Shown here: piece after piece, positions 1-5,768 of the stretch
Layout of the letters: each line of letters opens with the position of its first letter
Position numbering within the stretch: position 1 is the first letter of the stretch
NCBI GenBank assembly: GCA_012032575.1
Contig: JAAUSP010000490.1
Span: 1 to 5,837 of the forward strand
Direction of reading: 5' to 3'
Length of the DNA stretch: 5,837 bases
Source: Anaerolineales bacterium
GTDB taxonomy: Bacteria > Chloroflexota > Anaerolineae > 4572-78 > J111
Made by a program: the position numbers and the translations under genes
The notes under the pieces: generated by a model
What the model was told of the DNA's origin: nothing
The model's database searches: none
Seen by the model: only the letters and a program-made list of their open reading frames with translations

Positions 1-18
1 ATAGTGATCTCTCCTTTT
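1..18 (-). promoter_or_regulatory. Strong ribosome binding site of a minus-strand gene starting at the left edge
   Basis: Read on the minus strand, positions 18-11 are AAAAGGAG, an almost ideal Shine-Dalgarno sequence. After it come eight bases (AGATCACT) and then AT at positions 2-1, where the window stops. If the next base outside is G, an ATG starts at exactly the right spacing. I infer that a further gene lies to the left, co-directional with the DJ-1-like gene and about 77 bases after its stop codon, so the two probably share an operon. No coding sequence of that gene is visible, so its product is unknown. Confidence 0.55.
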
Positions 19-78
19 GAGATGCTGGTTAAAATTTTTTCGCGCCGGATGGTTTTCCAGCGACGAGTTAGAGCCAAC

Positions 79-533
79 TCAGGCTGCCTGAAGCAAGCAG
101 CTTAGTTCACGAGCAAAAAATACCAGGCCTTCACCCTCCGGATAAAAGATAAACTGGCTGCTTCCGGCAAGGGGAAACAATTTGAGTTCAGCCAGGTCAA
201 TCCCCCTTAAAGCGCCCAGCACAACCTTGACCTGGTTTTTACAAACCGACTCAAAAAGTTGGCTCAAACGCGGATCGTTTTTTAGCGCAAATAACCCCTG
301 CCCGTCTGCGGAATGATCAAACAAATAACCTGGGCCAACAAGGTAAGCGCCTGGTCCAACGTTAAATCCGGCACCAGCGCCAACCCGTGCAAGCCGGAAA
401 TAGGCGCTGGAGTTGCCCCCACCACCTTGACTCTCAACCCAGCTTCGCGCAGTTCGGTGACAAAAATAGTAGCCGGAGCCTCCTCAAACTGATCGGCCCA
501 GAGCACAAACACATAATCGCGGTGTCGCGCCAT
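79..533 (-). pseudogene. DJ-1/PfpI-like protein gene, split by a one-base frameshift
   Basis: Two overlapping minus-strand frames make up one DJ-1/PfpI-like protein. The first (533 to 282, 83 aa) starts at ATG 533 behind a weak AGGGA site eight bases upstream. It carries the opening beta strand (YVFVLWADQFEE), the second strand (GLRVKVVGA), the family signature GLHGLALVPDLTLDQAL and a strand ending CLIIPQTG, then stops at TAA 284-282. The second frame (about 324 to 79, stop TGA 81-79) continues with GLFALKNDPRLSQLF, QVKVVLGALRGIDLAEL and FYPEGEGLVFFARELSCLL. Adding one G in either G run near 295-303 gives a continuous 151-aa protein, slightly shorter than the 165-190 aa usual for the family. 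DJ-1/PfpI proteins normally use a Glu after the first strand and a Cys at the nucleophile elbow. Here the Glu position reads FEEAP and the elbow region VVLGALRG has no Cys, so even an intact copy may be non-enzymatic. It may be a true pseudogene, a sequencing error or, less likely, a frameshifted gene. Confidence 0.7.
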
Positions 534-608
534 AAGTTGTATCCCTACTGAAGTACCATCAGCTTACCCTTAATCGGGCTATCATGACCTACCTTGTTCT
601 GCCTTTTG

Positions 609-644
609 TCTCTCGCTTATCTCTCGCTTATCTCTCAGAGCTTA
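609..644. repeat. Three-copy 11-bp tandem repeat, unit TCTCTCGCTTA
   Basis: Two exact copies of TCTCTCGCTTA lie head to tail at 609-619 and 620-630. A third copy at 631-644 has the same ends but three extra bases (TCTCTCAGAGCTTA). That third copy also contains the left 13-bp direct repeat that reappears at 813-825. The array lies upstream of the DJ-1-like gene, so it could be a protein-binding array, or simply slippage next to an inserted repeat element. Confidence 0.8.
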
Positions 645-825
645 TAAGGCTCGCATACTAACCTTTTGGAGCAACAGGTACGAGGCTAAAGCCGTCGTGC
701 TGAGAGGGCAAAGTCCTGATGGGCTGGATTTTTAGCTCGGAGAGCTTTGCCCTTTCAGTGCGGTGGCTTCAGCCCCGCACATTAGCTCGCCTAAACGGAG
801 TATGCGATTGCCCTCTCAGAGCTTA
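632..825. mobile_element. MITE-like palindromic element with terminal inverted repeats and flanking direct repeats
   Basis: The exact 13-bp sequence CTCTCAGAGCTTA occurs at 632-644 and again at 813-825. Just inside these copies, TCGCATACT (651-659) and its exact complement AGTATGCGA (799-807) form a 9-bp terminal inverted repeat. The inner hairpin arms (684-713 and 745-774) share the same axis, since paired coordinates sum to 1458 in both cases, so 651-807 is one interrupted palindrome. Short non-coding DNA with inverted ends between direct repeats is typical of miniature inverted-repeat elements or REP/BIME-type repeats. A 13-bp target duplication would be long, and the left copy belongs to a tandem array, so insertion is inferred. 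The element encodes no protein. Confidence 0.5.
684..774 (+). repeat. Long hairpin with 30-bp arms, possible structured RNA
   Basis: Positions 684-713 pair with 745-774 over 30 positions. I count 24 Watson-Crick pairs, five pairs that become G-U in a plus-strand RNA, and one A-C mismatch (688/770). Inside, 714-716 (TCC) can pair with 739-741 (GGA), and 721-727 can pair with 727-side partner bases 732-738 around the four-base loop 728-731. The imperfections favour folding of the plus-strand transcript over the minus. There is no T run after the stem, so it is not a standard terminator. It lies upstream of the proposed NB-ARC promoter, so it would be in RNA only if transcription starts further left. 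It may instead act as a DNA hairpin. Confidence 0.6.
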
Positions 826-890
826 AGGTTGCGTTTATCTTAAGGTTGTGGTATGCTCCCGCCGCCGAGTGTGAAAAAGTTAACTTAAGG
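822..890 (+). promoter_or_regulatory. Candidate operator: repeated CTTAAGGTTG around the NB-ARC promoter
   Basis: CTTAAGGTTG occurs exactly at 822-831 and 839-848, a 17-bp step. Its core CTTAAGG recurs at 884-890 in the leader. The first copy overlaps the proposed -35 element and the second lies in the spacer and touches the extended -10, so a protein bound there would block or alter polymerase access. The core contains the palindrome CTTAAG. The binding protein is unknown; autoregulation by the HTH part of the NB-ARC protein is possible but speculative. The first copy also partly overlaps the right 13-bp direct repeat. Confidence 0.4.
829..857 (+). promoter_or_regulatory. Proposed sigma-70-type extended -10 promoter of the NB-ARC gene
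   Basis: TTGCGT at 829-834 is followed after exactly 17 bp by TATGCT at 852-857. A TG at 849-850, one base before the hexamer, gives an extended -10. Transcription would begin near 864 and leave a leader of about 50 bases. The leader ends in a purine-rich stretch (AAAAAAGGGA around 894-903) that probably serves as the ribosome site for ATG 913. Each hexamer matches the consensus only partly, so the call rests on correct spacing, the TG and the location. Confidence 0.45.
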
Positions 891-912
891 GGGAAAAAAG
901 GGAAATCTGCCT

Positions 913-2325
913 ATGGCGGCCAAAATACCCCTGCCAAAACTTCAGCAAGATATCCATGAAGCCCTAAAATTGTGGCACTGCGCCGAAGCCGGCGATAGCC
1001 CACTGGAGTATTTGCAGTTGTTTCAACGGGTTCATTCTGGCGGAAATGGCCATGCCCGTCAGTCAGCCAATACCATCCTGCTGGAGGCATTGGAGCAACT
1101 GACCACCCGGCATAAAGTTGAGGCTGAGTTGCTGCGCCGGCGCTTTTTGGATGGGGTGATGATGCACACGGTGGCCAACCAGCTCAACCTGGGCGAGTCA
1201 ACCACGTATCGTAAACAACAGGAAGCGATCCGCTTATTAGCCCTGGTGGTGCAAGAGAGGGAGGCTCAGGCCAGGGCCGAGTATCAGGCCCACCTGGAAA
1301 AGCGTCTGATGCTGCCACCCGAAACCCAGTTATTTGGGGTCGAAACCCAACTGCATCATTTACAGGAGAGACTGCTTTCAGCCGAGTCAGGTTGGATCCT
1401 TTCGATTGAAGGGCTGGGGGGTATTGGCAAAACTGCTTTGGCCAATGCTTTAATACGCCAGCCGGAACTGGCCGGCCGATTTCAACAGTTCGCCTGGGTC
1501 AGCGCCAAACAACACGATTTTCTATCCGGCCTGAAACGTGAGCAGCAGACTCAACCGGCTCTGACCGCCGATGCCTTAATCGAGGCGCTGTTTGAACAAT
1601 TGGCCGCCCCACTGACCCTGGGCCAATCGCTCCAGCGGAAACAGACTCATTTAACCCAATTACTCAAAGATAAGCCTCATCTCATTGTTATTGACAATTT
1701 AGAAACGATCCCCGATTACCAGGCGCTCTTGCCAACCCTGCACCGCCTGGCGAACCCCAGTAAATTTCTATTGACCAGTCGTTACAGCTTGCAGGCTCAG
1801 CCAGATATTTTTTGTTGCAACTCGGATGAGCTTAACCCGGTGGATACCCTGCGCTTTATCCGGCACGAAGCCAAAATGCGGGGCCTATCCCTGTTGGTTA
1901 ATGCGGCTGAAACCGACTTGAACCGTATCTATGATGTGGTAGGGGGGAATCCTCTGGCCCTTAAATTGGTCATAGGGCAGGTTTCGGTCCTGCCGCTGGA
2001 GCAAGTGCTAAATAACCTCAAACAAGCCAGGGGCAAAAAGGTACAAGCGCTCTACACCTTTATTTATTGGCATGCCTGGCACATGCTTGATCCCGACAGC
2101 CAGCAAGTCTTGCTCGTTATGCCGCTCACGCAAGGGGCTACCCTGGAGCAATTGCTGGCCTTAAGTCAGCTTGAGTTAGCCGATTTAAACGAAGCGTTAG
2201 AAAAACTGGTCGCTTTGTCTCTGGTTCAAGTGAGGGGCGATCTGGAAACGCGCCGTTACGCTATTCACCGTTTAACCGAAACCTTTTTGTTACAAGAGGT
2301 CGTTAAATGGCAACCATCCGTCTGA
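913..2325 (+). CDS. HTH-NB-ARC STAND ATPase, putative regulatory switch protein
   Basis: This is a 470-aa cytosolic protein of the NB-ARC/AP-ATPase branch of STAND NTPases, which switch between ADP-bound off and ATP-bound on states. Residues about 64-110 look like a sigma-70 region 4-type helix-turn-helix (LLRRRFLDG, then VANQLNLGESTTYRKQQEAI), suggesting DNA or partner binding. The NB-ARC domain follows: P-loop G167-T174 (GLGGIGKT, with K173), Walker B LIVIDNLE with D261, sensor motif FLLTSR with R290, and GGNPLAL (344-350) as the GLPLA-type motif. A winged-helix region (about 375-460) ends with IHRLTETFL, where H452 is the probable MHD-motif histidine. All switch motifs look intact. The protein stops about 18 residues after H452, with no TPR, WD40 or LRR sensor, so the ligand partner may be a separate protein. 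An in-frame TAA at 886-888 with no other good start makes ATG 913 secure. The gene converges with the kinase gene. Its target and signal are unknown. Confidence 0.88.
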   Translation: MAAKIPLPKLQQDIHEALKLWHCAEAGDSPLEYLQLFQRVHSGGNGHARQSANTILLEALEQLTTRHKVEAELLRRRFLDGVMMHTVANQLNLGESTTYRKQQEAIRLLALVVQEREAQARAEYQAHLEKRLMLPPETQLFGVETQLHHLQERLLSAESGWILSIEGLGGIGKTALANALIRQPELAGRFQQFAWVSAKQHDFLSGLKREQQTQPALTADALIEALFEQLAAPLTLGQSLQRKQTHLTQLLKDKPHLIVIDNLETIPDYQALLPTLHRLANPSKFLLTSRYSLQAQPDIFCCNSDELNPVDTLRFIRHEAKMRGLSLLVNAAETDLNRIYDVVGGNPLALKLVIGQVSVLPLEQVLNNLKQARGKKVQALYTFIYWHAWHMLDPDSQQVLLVMPLTQGATLEQLLALSQLELADLNEALEKLVALSLVQVRGDLETRRYAIHRLTETFLLQEVVKWQPSV

Positions 2326-2337
2326 ACGATGCCTCGC

Positions 2338-5300
2338 TCAGCATGACAAATGTAACCCCATCTTGCTCGCCTCTGCCCGAACCGTTTCCTCCAGTACAGA
2401 GGCTTTTTCGGCCTGCCCCTGCTGAACCAGGAATTGAGCGTAGCTCAATTGGGTCCGCAGCAAGCCGGGCCGGCTGCCAACATCTTCAAACAGGGCGATA
2501 GCTTTCTGGTACAAAATCTCCGCTCCGGGAGAGTCGCCCTGAGCCGCCTGAATCTGGGCTAAAACCGTCTGGCCCAGAGCCACAAACTCGCGGTTGCCCA
2601 CCGCCTCGACCAGCTTGAGGCCATTATCGGCGGCGGCTTTGGCCCGGTTGGCTTTGCCCACGGCCAGACTGGCCTGGGCAATGAGCAGATAAATCTCGCT
2701 CAACAAATGGACGCTGCGCTGGCCCAATTCCATGGCCGGGGGCAAAGCTCTGTTCATCAAGGCCAGGGTTTCATCGGGCCGCCCCTGGACCAGCGCAGCC
2801 TTACCCAGATAGGTGTAAACGGCCATCAGTCCGCTCTGCTGCTGTGTCTGCTCAAAAAACTGCCGGGCCGAATTCAAAAATTGATGGGCCGGCTCAAAAT
2901 CTCCCCGCTCCAGGGCAATTTTACCCAGTTCTTTCAAACAGTCGGCCTCCCCCGCGACATCTTGCAGCTTGCGGCGCAGTTCTACGGTGCGTCGGAGCAC
3001 AATCGGGGCGTCGGCCAGCTTACCCTGCGCGGCGTAAACCAGGCCCAGCCGGTAGTAGGCTTCGGCCAGCCGAGCTTCGTCGCCGCATTTGAGGGCGGTT
3101 TGCACGGCTTTGTGCCCCCAGGTTTCGGCTTCGCTGAGCCGGCCCAGCAGCCACAAAATCGTGGTCAGGTGAGTCTGGGCCGTAGCCCGCTCCGGGTCAG
3201 GCAGTTGGGGTAATTTTAGAACAGAGGCGGCGTGCTGATAAGCCTCTTTGTAATAGTCGTACAGCCAAAACGTAAAGACCAGCCCGTTCAAAATTCTGGC
3301 CCGTTCGGCCACATTATCCTCCGGCTCGACCAGTTCCAACGCCCGCTGAAACGCCTGGACCGACTCAACCCGCTTTCCGGCCTGCCGGTATAAATGGCCC
3401 AAAGCCTGGCAGGCCGAGCTGGTCTCGATCAAGCTCACGGCCCGTTGAAAGTAAATCAGGGCCGAGTCAAGCGCATTGGCTGTCAGGGCCGCCGATCCGG
3501 CTATTTCCAGAAAGTGCGCAGCTTCGGCAGTCAAGCCGGCGTGCTGATAATGATGGCCGATCAACAACGGTTCGGCCTGCTGCCCGCGCAAAAGGTCGGC
3601 AAGTTGGCGATGCAGTTCGCGGCGGCGCGGCTCCGGCAGGTTGGCGGCCAACGCCTTGCCAATATCGGCAGAACGAAACGCATAGCGCCCCTCGTCAACC
3701 TGGCGCAGCAAACGTTTTTTGACGGCTTCGGCCAGCACCTCGCGGGCCAATGATTCCTGGGCTTCGCCCCCCAGCAGGGTCAAGAACACAGCAAAATCAA
3801 ATTGATCACCTGGCTCGATCAAGGCTGCCAGGGCCAGCGCCTCGCGGTGACTCTCATTCAGGCTTTCGATCTGCCGGCTGAAGGCATCGAATACGGCTTT
3901 AGGCAGAAAAGCGCCGGTGGGAACTTTTAATTTTTTGGAGGTATAGCGCCATTCGCCGGCTTCCTGATAAATTTCTTTGGACTCAACCAGGTGGCGGATC
4001 AGATCTTCCAGGCCAAGCGGCTGGCCGTGGCTGCGTTCGGACAACACCTTGACCACAGCCTCGGCCACGTTTCCGCCCAACGTCTGGGTGGCGTATTCTT
4101 TAATGGCCGGGGCCGATAGGGGCGGCACGGTCAGACTGACCCATTCATCCGCCGAGAAGGAGTTGAGCCAGGCGGGGGGCTGCTCGCTTTCCCGGCAGGC
4201 GGCCAGCAGCAAAAGCGGCAGTTGTTCCTGGCGAATCAGAAAGCGGGTCAGGGCCAGGCTGGCTTCATCCAGAGCGACAGCGTCTTCCAGAAACAGCACG
4301 GTCGGGCCGAGTTCGGCCAAAATGGCCAGGATTGTGCCAAAGAACTGCCATTGGTTCTGGGCGGGCACAGTGGGCAGGGTATCGGAAACGCGGGTCGAAA
4401 GCGCCTGCCACAACCCGGCACGGACTGACTGAGCCGGGGCTGGGGGCGGCGTTTCTTTGGGCGAGGAGTCATAAGGGATATTCAGCAGCCGAGCCAGGCC
4501 GGGAATCTGGTCAATCAGCCGGTTGATTTGCTCGCCGGTGGCCGATTTGACCAGCCCCTTGTTGAGCGCCGTTGCCAGGATTTCGGCATAGGGCGAGTAG
4601 GGCACCCCTGACTCCGCGCATTTGCCGGCGATGACCACAAAGCCTTTATCAATGACCGCCCGGCCCAAAAACTCCACAATCAGCCGGCTTTTGCCGCTGC
4701 CCGCCGGTCCTTTGACCACCACCAAACGGGGCTGAGCGGCCTGATGGGTTTCGGCCCAGAGCGTCTCCAGCCGGTTCAGCTCGTCGGCCCGGCCGACAAA
4801 AAGTTTACCCTCGGTTTCAAGCCAGTGGAGATGATCCTGGCTGTATTTTTGGCGGGCCTGGATGGATTTTATCACCTCCAGCAACGCCGCCGCCGAAGGA
4901 TAGCGCTCCTGCGGGTTTTTGGCCAGCAGCCGGGTGATGATATGTTCCAGCGCGGGCAGAGTCTGGGGGGCCACCTGGCGCAGGGATGGCGGGTCCTCAT
5001 GCAAATGGGCCTCAAAGACATCAGTTTCCTGGCTGTACACAAAGGGCAACCGCCCGCCGCTGACCAGCTCAAACAGCATCACCCCCAGCGAGTACAGATC
5101 GGCCCGGCCATCAATGCCGCCGCCGTCAATTTGCTCCGGCGACATATAGGCCGGCGTGCCGACGATATAATCGCTGCCCTGGGCCAGCAGCGAAATCAGC
5201 CCGGCCACGCCAAAATCGGTCAGTTTGACTCCGTCTTTAGCCATAATGACATTGGCTGGTTTAATATCACGGTGGACAACACCTTTGCTGTGAGCGTAAT

Positions 5301-5664
5301 GCAGCGCCTCTAGCACCCCAATGGTTACATCGAGCATAATTTCCAGCGGCAGCGGGCCGGACCAGTTGGCGATGAGGTGATCGAGCGACTGGCCCTCGAC
5401 GTATTCCATGACCAGGTAATAGCCGCCGCGCTGCTCGGCCAGCACGGCATCGTAAATGAGGGTAATGTTGGGGTGGTTCAGACTGGCCAGGGTACGGGCT
5501 TCGGCCAAAAAAAGGGACTCATAAAGGGGGTCCTGCGCGCCTTTGAGGTATTTGATGGCCACAGAACGGCTCAAGAGGGTGTCATTAGCCAGCCAGACCT
5601 CACCCATTCCGCCGCCGCCGAGTCGTTTCTTGAGTTCATACCGGTCCTGTTGGGGGTTGGTCAT
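2338..5664 (-). CDS. Soluble Ser/Thr protein kinase fused to AAA/STAND ATPase and TPR array
   Basis: This 1108-aa protein joins three modules. An Hanks-type Ser/Thr kinase occupies about residues 9-268: glycine loop GGGGMGEV (16-23), ATP lysine K38 in VAIK, helix-C E55, catalytic loop HRDIKPAN (131-138, D133), DFG (D150), GTPAYMSPE (169-177) and D189 before LYSLG. All catalytic residues are present, so it should be active, and HRD marks it as an RD kinase. From about 288, FVGRADELNRLE opens an AAA_16-like ATPase with Walker A GPAGSGKS (319-326), a Pro-rich insert near 402-411, Walker B TVLFLED (455-461) and sensor-like R491. A winged-helix-like region (about 580-690) leads to TPR-like helices from about 700 to 1095. 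The overall plan resembles PknK and related kinases with a regulatory ATPase. There is no membrane segment or PASTA repeat, so it is probably cytosolic. ATG 5664 follows AAGGA (5677-5673) at eight bases. The usual LEDLHWAD motif reads LEDAVALD. Substrate and ligand are unknown. Confidence 0.93.
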   Translation of the reverse strand: MTNPQQDRYELKKRLGGGGMGEVWLANDTLLSRSVAIKYLKGAQDPLYESLFLAEARTLASLNHPNITLIYDAVLAEQRGGYYLVMEYVEGQSLDHLIANWSGPLPLEIMLDVTIGVLEALHYAHSKGVVHRDIKPANVIMAKDGVKLTDFGVAGLISLLAQGSDYIVGTPAYMSPEQIDGGGIDGRADLYSLGVMLFELVSGGRLPFVYSQETDVFEAHLHEDPPSLRQVAPQTLPALEHIITRLLAKNPQERYPSAAALLEVIKSIQARQKYSQDHLHWLETEGKLFVGRADELNRLETLWAETHQAAQPRLVVVKGPAGSGKSRLIVEFLGRAVIDKGFVVIAGKCAESGVPYSPYAEILATALNKGLVKSATGEQINRLIDQIPGLARLLNIPYDSSPKETPPPAPAQSVRAGLWQALSTRVSDTLPTVPAQNQWQFFGTILAILAELGPTVLFLEDAVALDEASLALTRFLIRQEQLPLLLLAACRESEQPPAWLNSFSADEWVSLTVPPLSAPAIKEYATQTLGGNVAEAVVKVLSERSHGQPLGLEDLIRHLVESKEIYQEAGEWRYTSKKLKVPTGAFLPKAVFDAFSRQIESLNESHREALALAALIEPGDQFDFAVFLTLLGGEAQESLAREVLAEAVKKRLLRQVDEGRYAFRSADIGKALAANLPEPRRRELHRQLADLLRGQQAEPLLIGHHYQHAGLTAEAAHFLEIAGSAALTANALDSALIYFQRAVSLIETSSACQALGHLYRQAGKRVESVQAFQRALELVEPEDNVAERARILNGLVFTFWLYDYYKEAYQHAASVLKLPQLPDPERATAQTHLTTILWLLGRLSEAETWGHKAVQTALKCGDEARLAEAYYRLGLVYAAQGKLADAPIVLRRTVELRRKLQDVAGEADCLKELGKIALERGDFEPAHQFLNSARQFFEQTQQQSGLMAVYTYLGKAALVQGRPDETLALMNRALPPAMELGQRSVHLLSEIYLLIAQASLAVGKANRAKAAADNGLKLVEAVGNREFVALGQTVLAQIQAAQGDSPGAEILYQKAIALFEDVGSRPGLLRTQLSYAQFLVQQGQAEKASVLEETVRAEASKMGLHLSC
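2432..2450. repeat. Perfect short inverted repeat inside the 3' end of the kinase gene
   Basis: AATTGAGC (2432-2439) and GCTCAATT (2443-2450) form an exact 8-bp stem with a three-base loop about 107 bases beyond the stop codon of the NB-ARC gene. The bases code for the QLSYAQF part of the kinase C-terminus. No T run follows on either strand, so it is not a canonical intrinsic terminator. It could still help end or stabilise the rightward mRNA, because the 12-base gap between the convergent stops leaves no room for a terminator. Confidence 0.4.
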
Positions 5665-5712
5665 GTGGGCAATCCTTGCAGCAGTCTGGACAATGAGGAA
5701 TGCAATAGGAAT

Positions 5713-5741
5713 ATTTTAACACGCAGAGAGAACGGATGCAA
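5713..5741 (-). promoter_or_regulatory. Proposed promoter of the kinase gene
   Basis: On the minus strand, TTGCAT (5741-5736) is followed after 17 bp by TAAAAT (5718-5713). The -10 hexamer has five of six consensus bases and is preceded by TG plus one base, giving an extended -10. Transcription would start near 5706, about 40 bases before ATG 5664, with the AAGGA ribosome site at 5677-5673 in the leader. The -35 matches only TTG of the consensus. The kinase gene therefore seems to have its own promoter. Confidence 0.45.
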
Positions 5742-5768
5742 AGCAGGATTAGGAATGAAGAAAATCGC

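Larger units (their letters stand above)
534..912. other. Divergent intergenic region rich in repeats, no gene seen
   Basis: This 379-bp stretch separates the leftward DJ-1-like gene from the rightward NB-ARC gene. I see no convincing reading frame in it. From left to right it holds the weak ribosome site of the DJ-1-like gene (542-546), an 11-bp tandem repeat (609-644), a long interrupted palindrome (651-807) between 13-bp direct repeats, the proposed NB-ARC promoter (829-857) and a purine-rich leader before ATG 913. No good promoter for the DJ-1-like gene was found; TATAAG read on the minus strand near 641-646 lacks a recognisable -35 partner. Confidence 0.75.

Noticed and set aside
65..80. 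GAGTT/AACTC inverted repeat next to the DJ-1-like stop codon as a terminator
   Set aside because: Only five base pairs with no clean inner stem and no T run after it on the minus strand; too weak to call.
684..774. Intrinsic terminator for an upstream or downstream gene
   Set aside because: The stem is far longer than usual, no T run follows either arm, and it is not placed just after a gene end on either strand.
534..912. CRISPR array or tRNA in the repeat-rich intergenic region
   Set aside because: The repeats are 11 bp in direct tandem without spacers, and no cloverleaf or TTCGAATC-like T-arm is visible.
2307..2501. 64-aa plus-strand frame spanning the convergent gene ends
   Set aside because: It overlaps the ends of two well-supported genes, with no ribosome site or recognisable motif.
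2707..3213. 168-aa plus-strand open frame inside the kinase gene
   Set aside because: It lies wholly antisense to the TPR coding region, has low-complexity composition and no recognisable domain; it is a by-product of GC-rich codons.
3977..4432. 151-aa plus-strand open frame opposite the ATPase region
   Set aside because: It is Ser/Arg-rich with no domain, and is antisense to conserved ATPase coding sequence.
4744..5313. 189-aa plus-strand open frame opposite the kinase domain
   Set aside because: The opposite strand encodes an unmistakable kinase with all catalytic motifs. This frame shows no family features and is a shadow.
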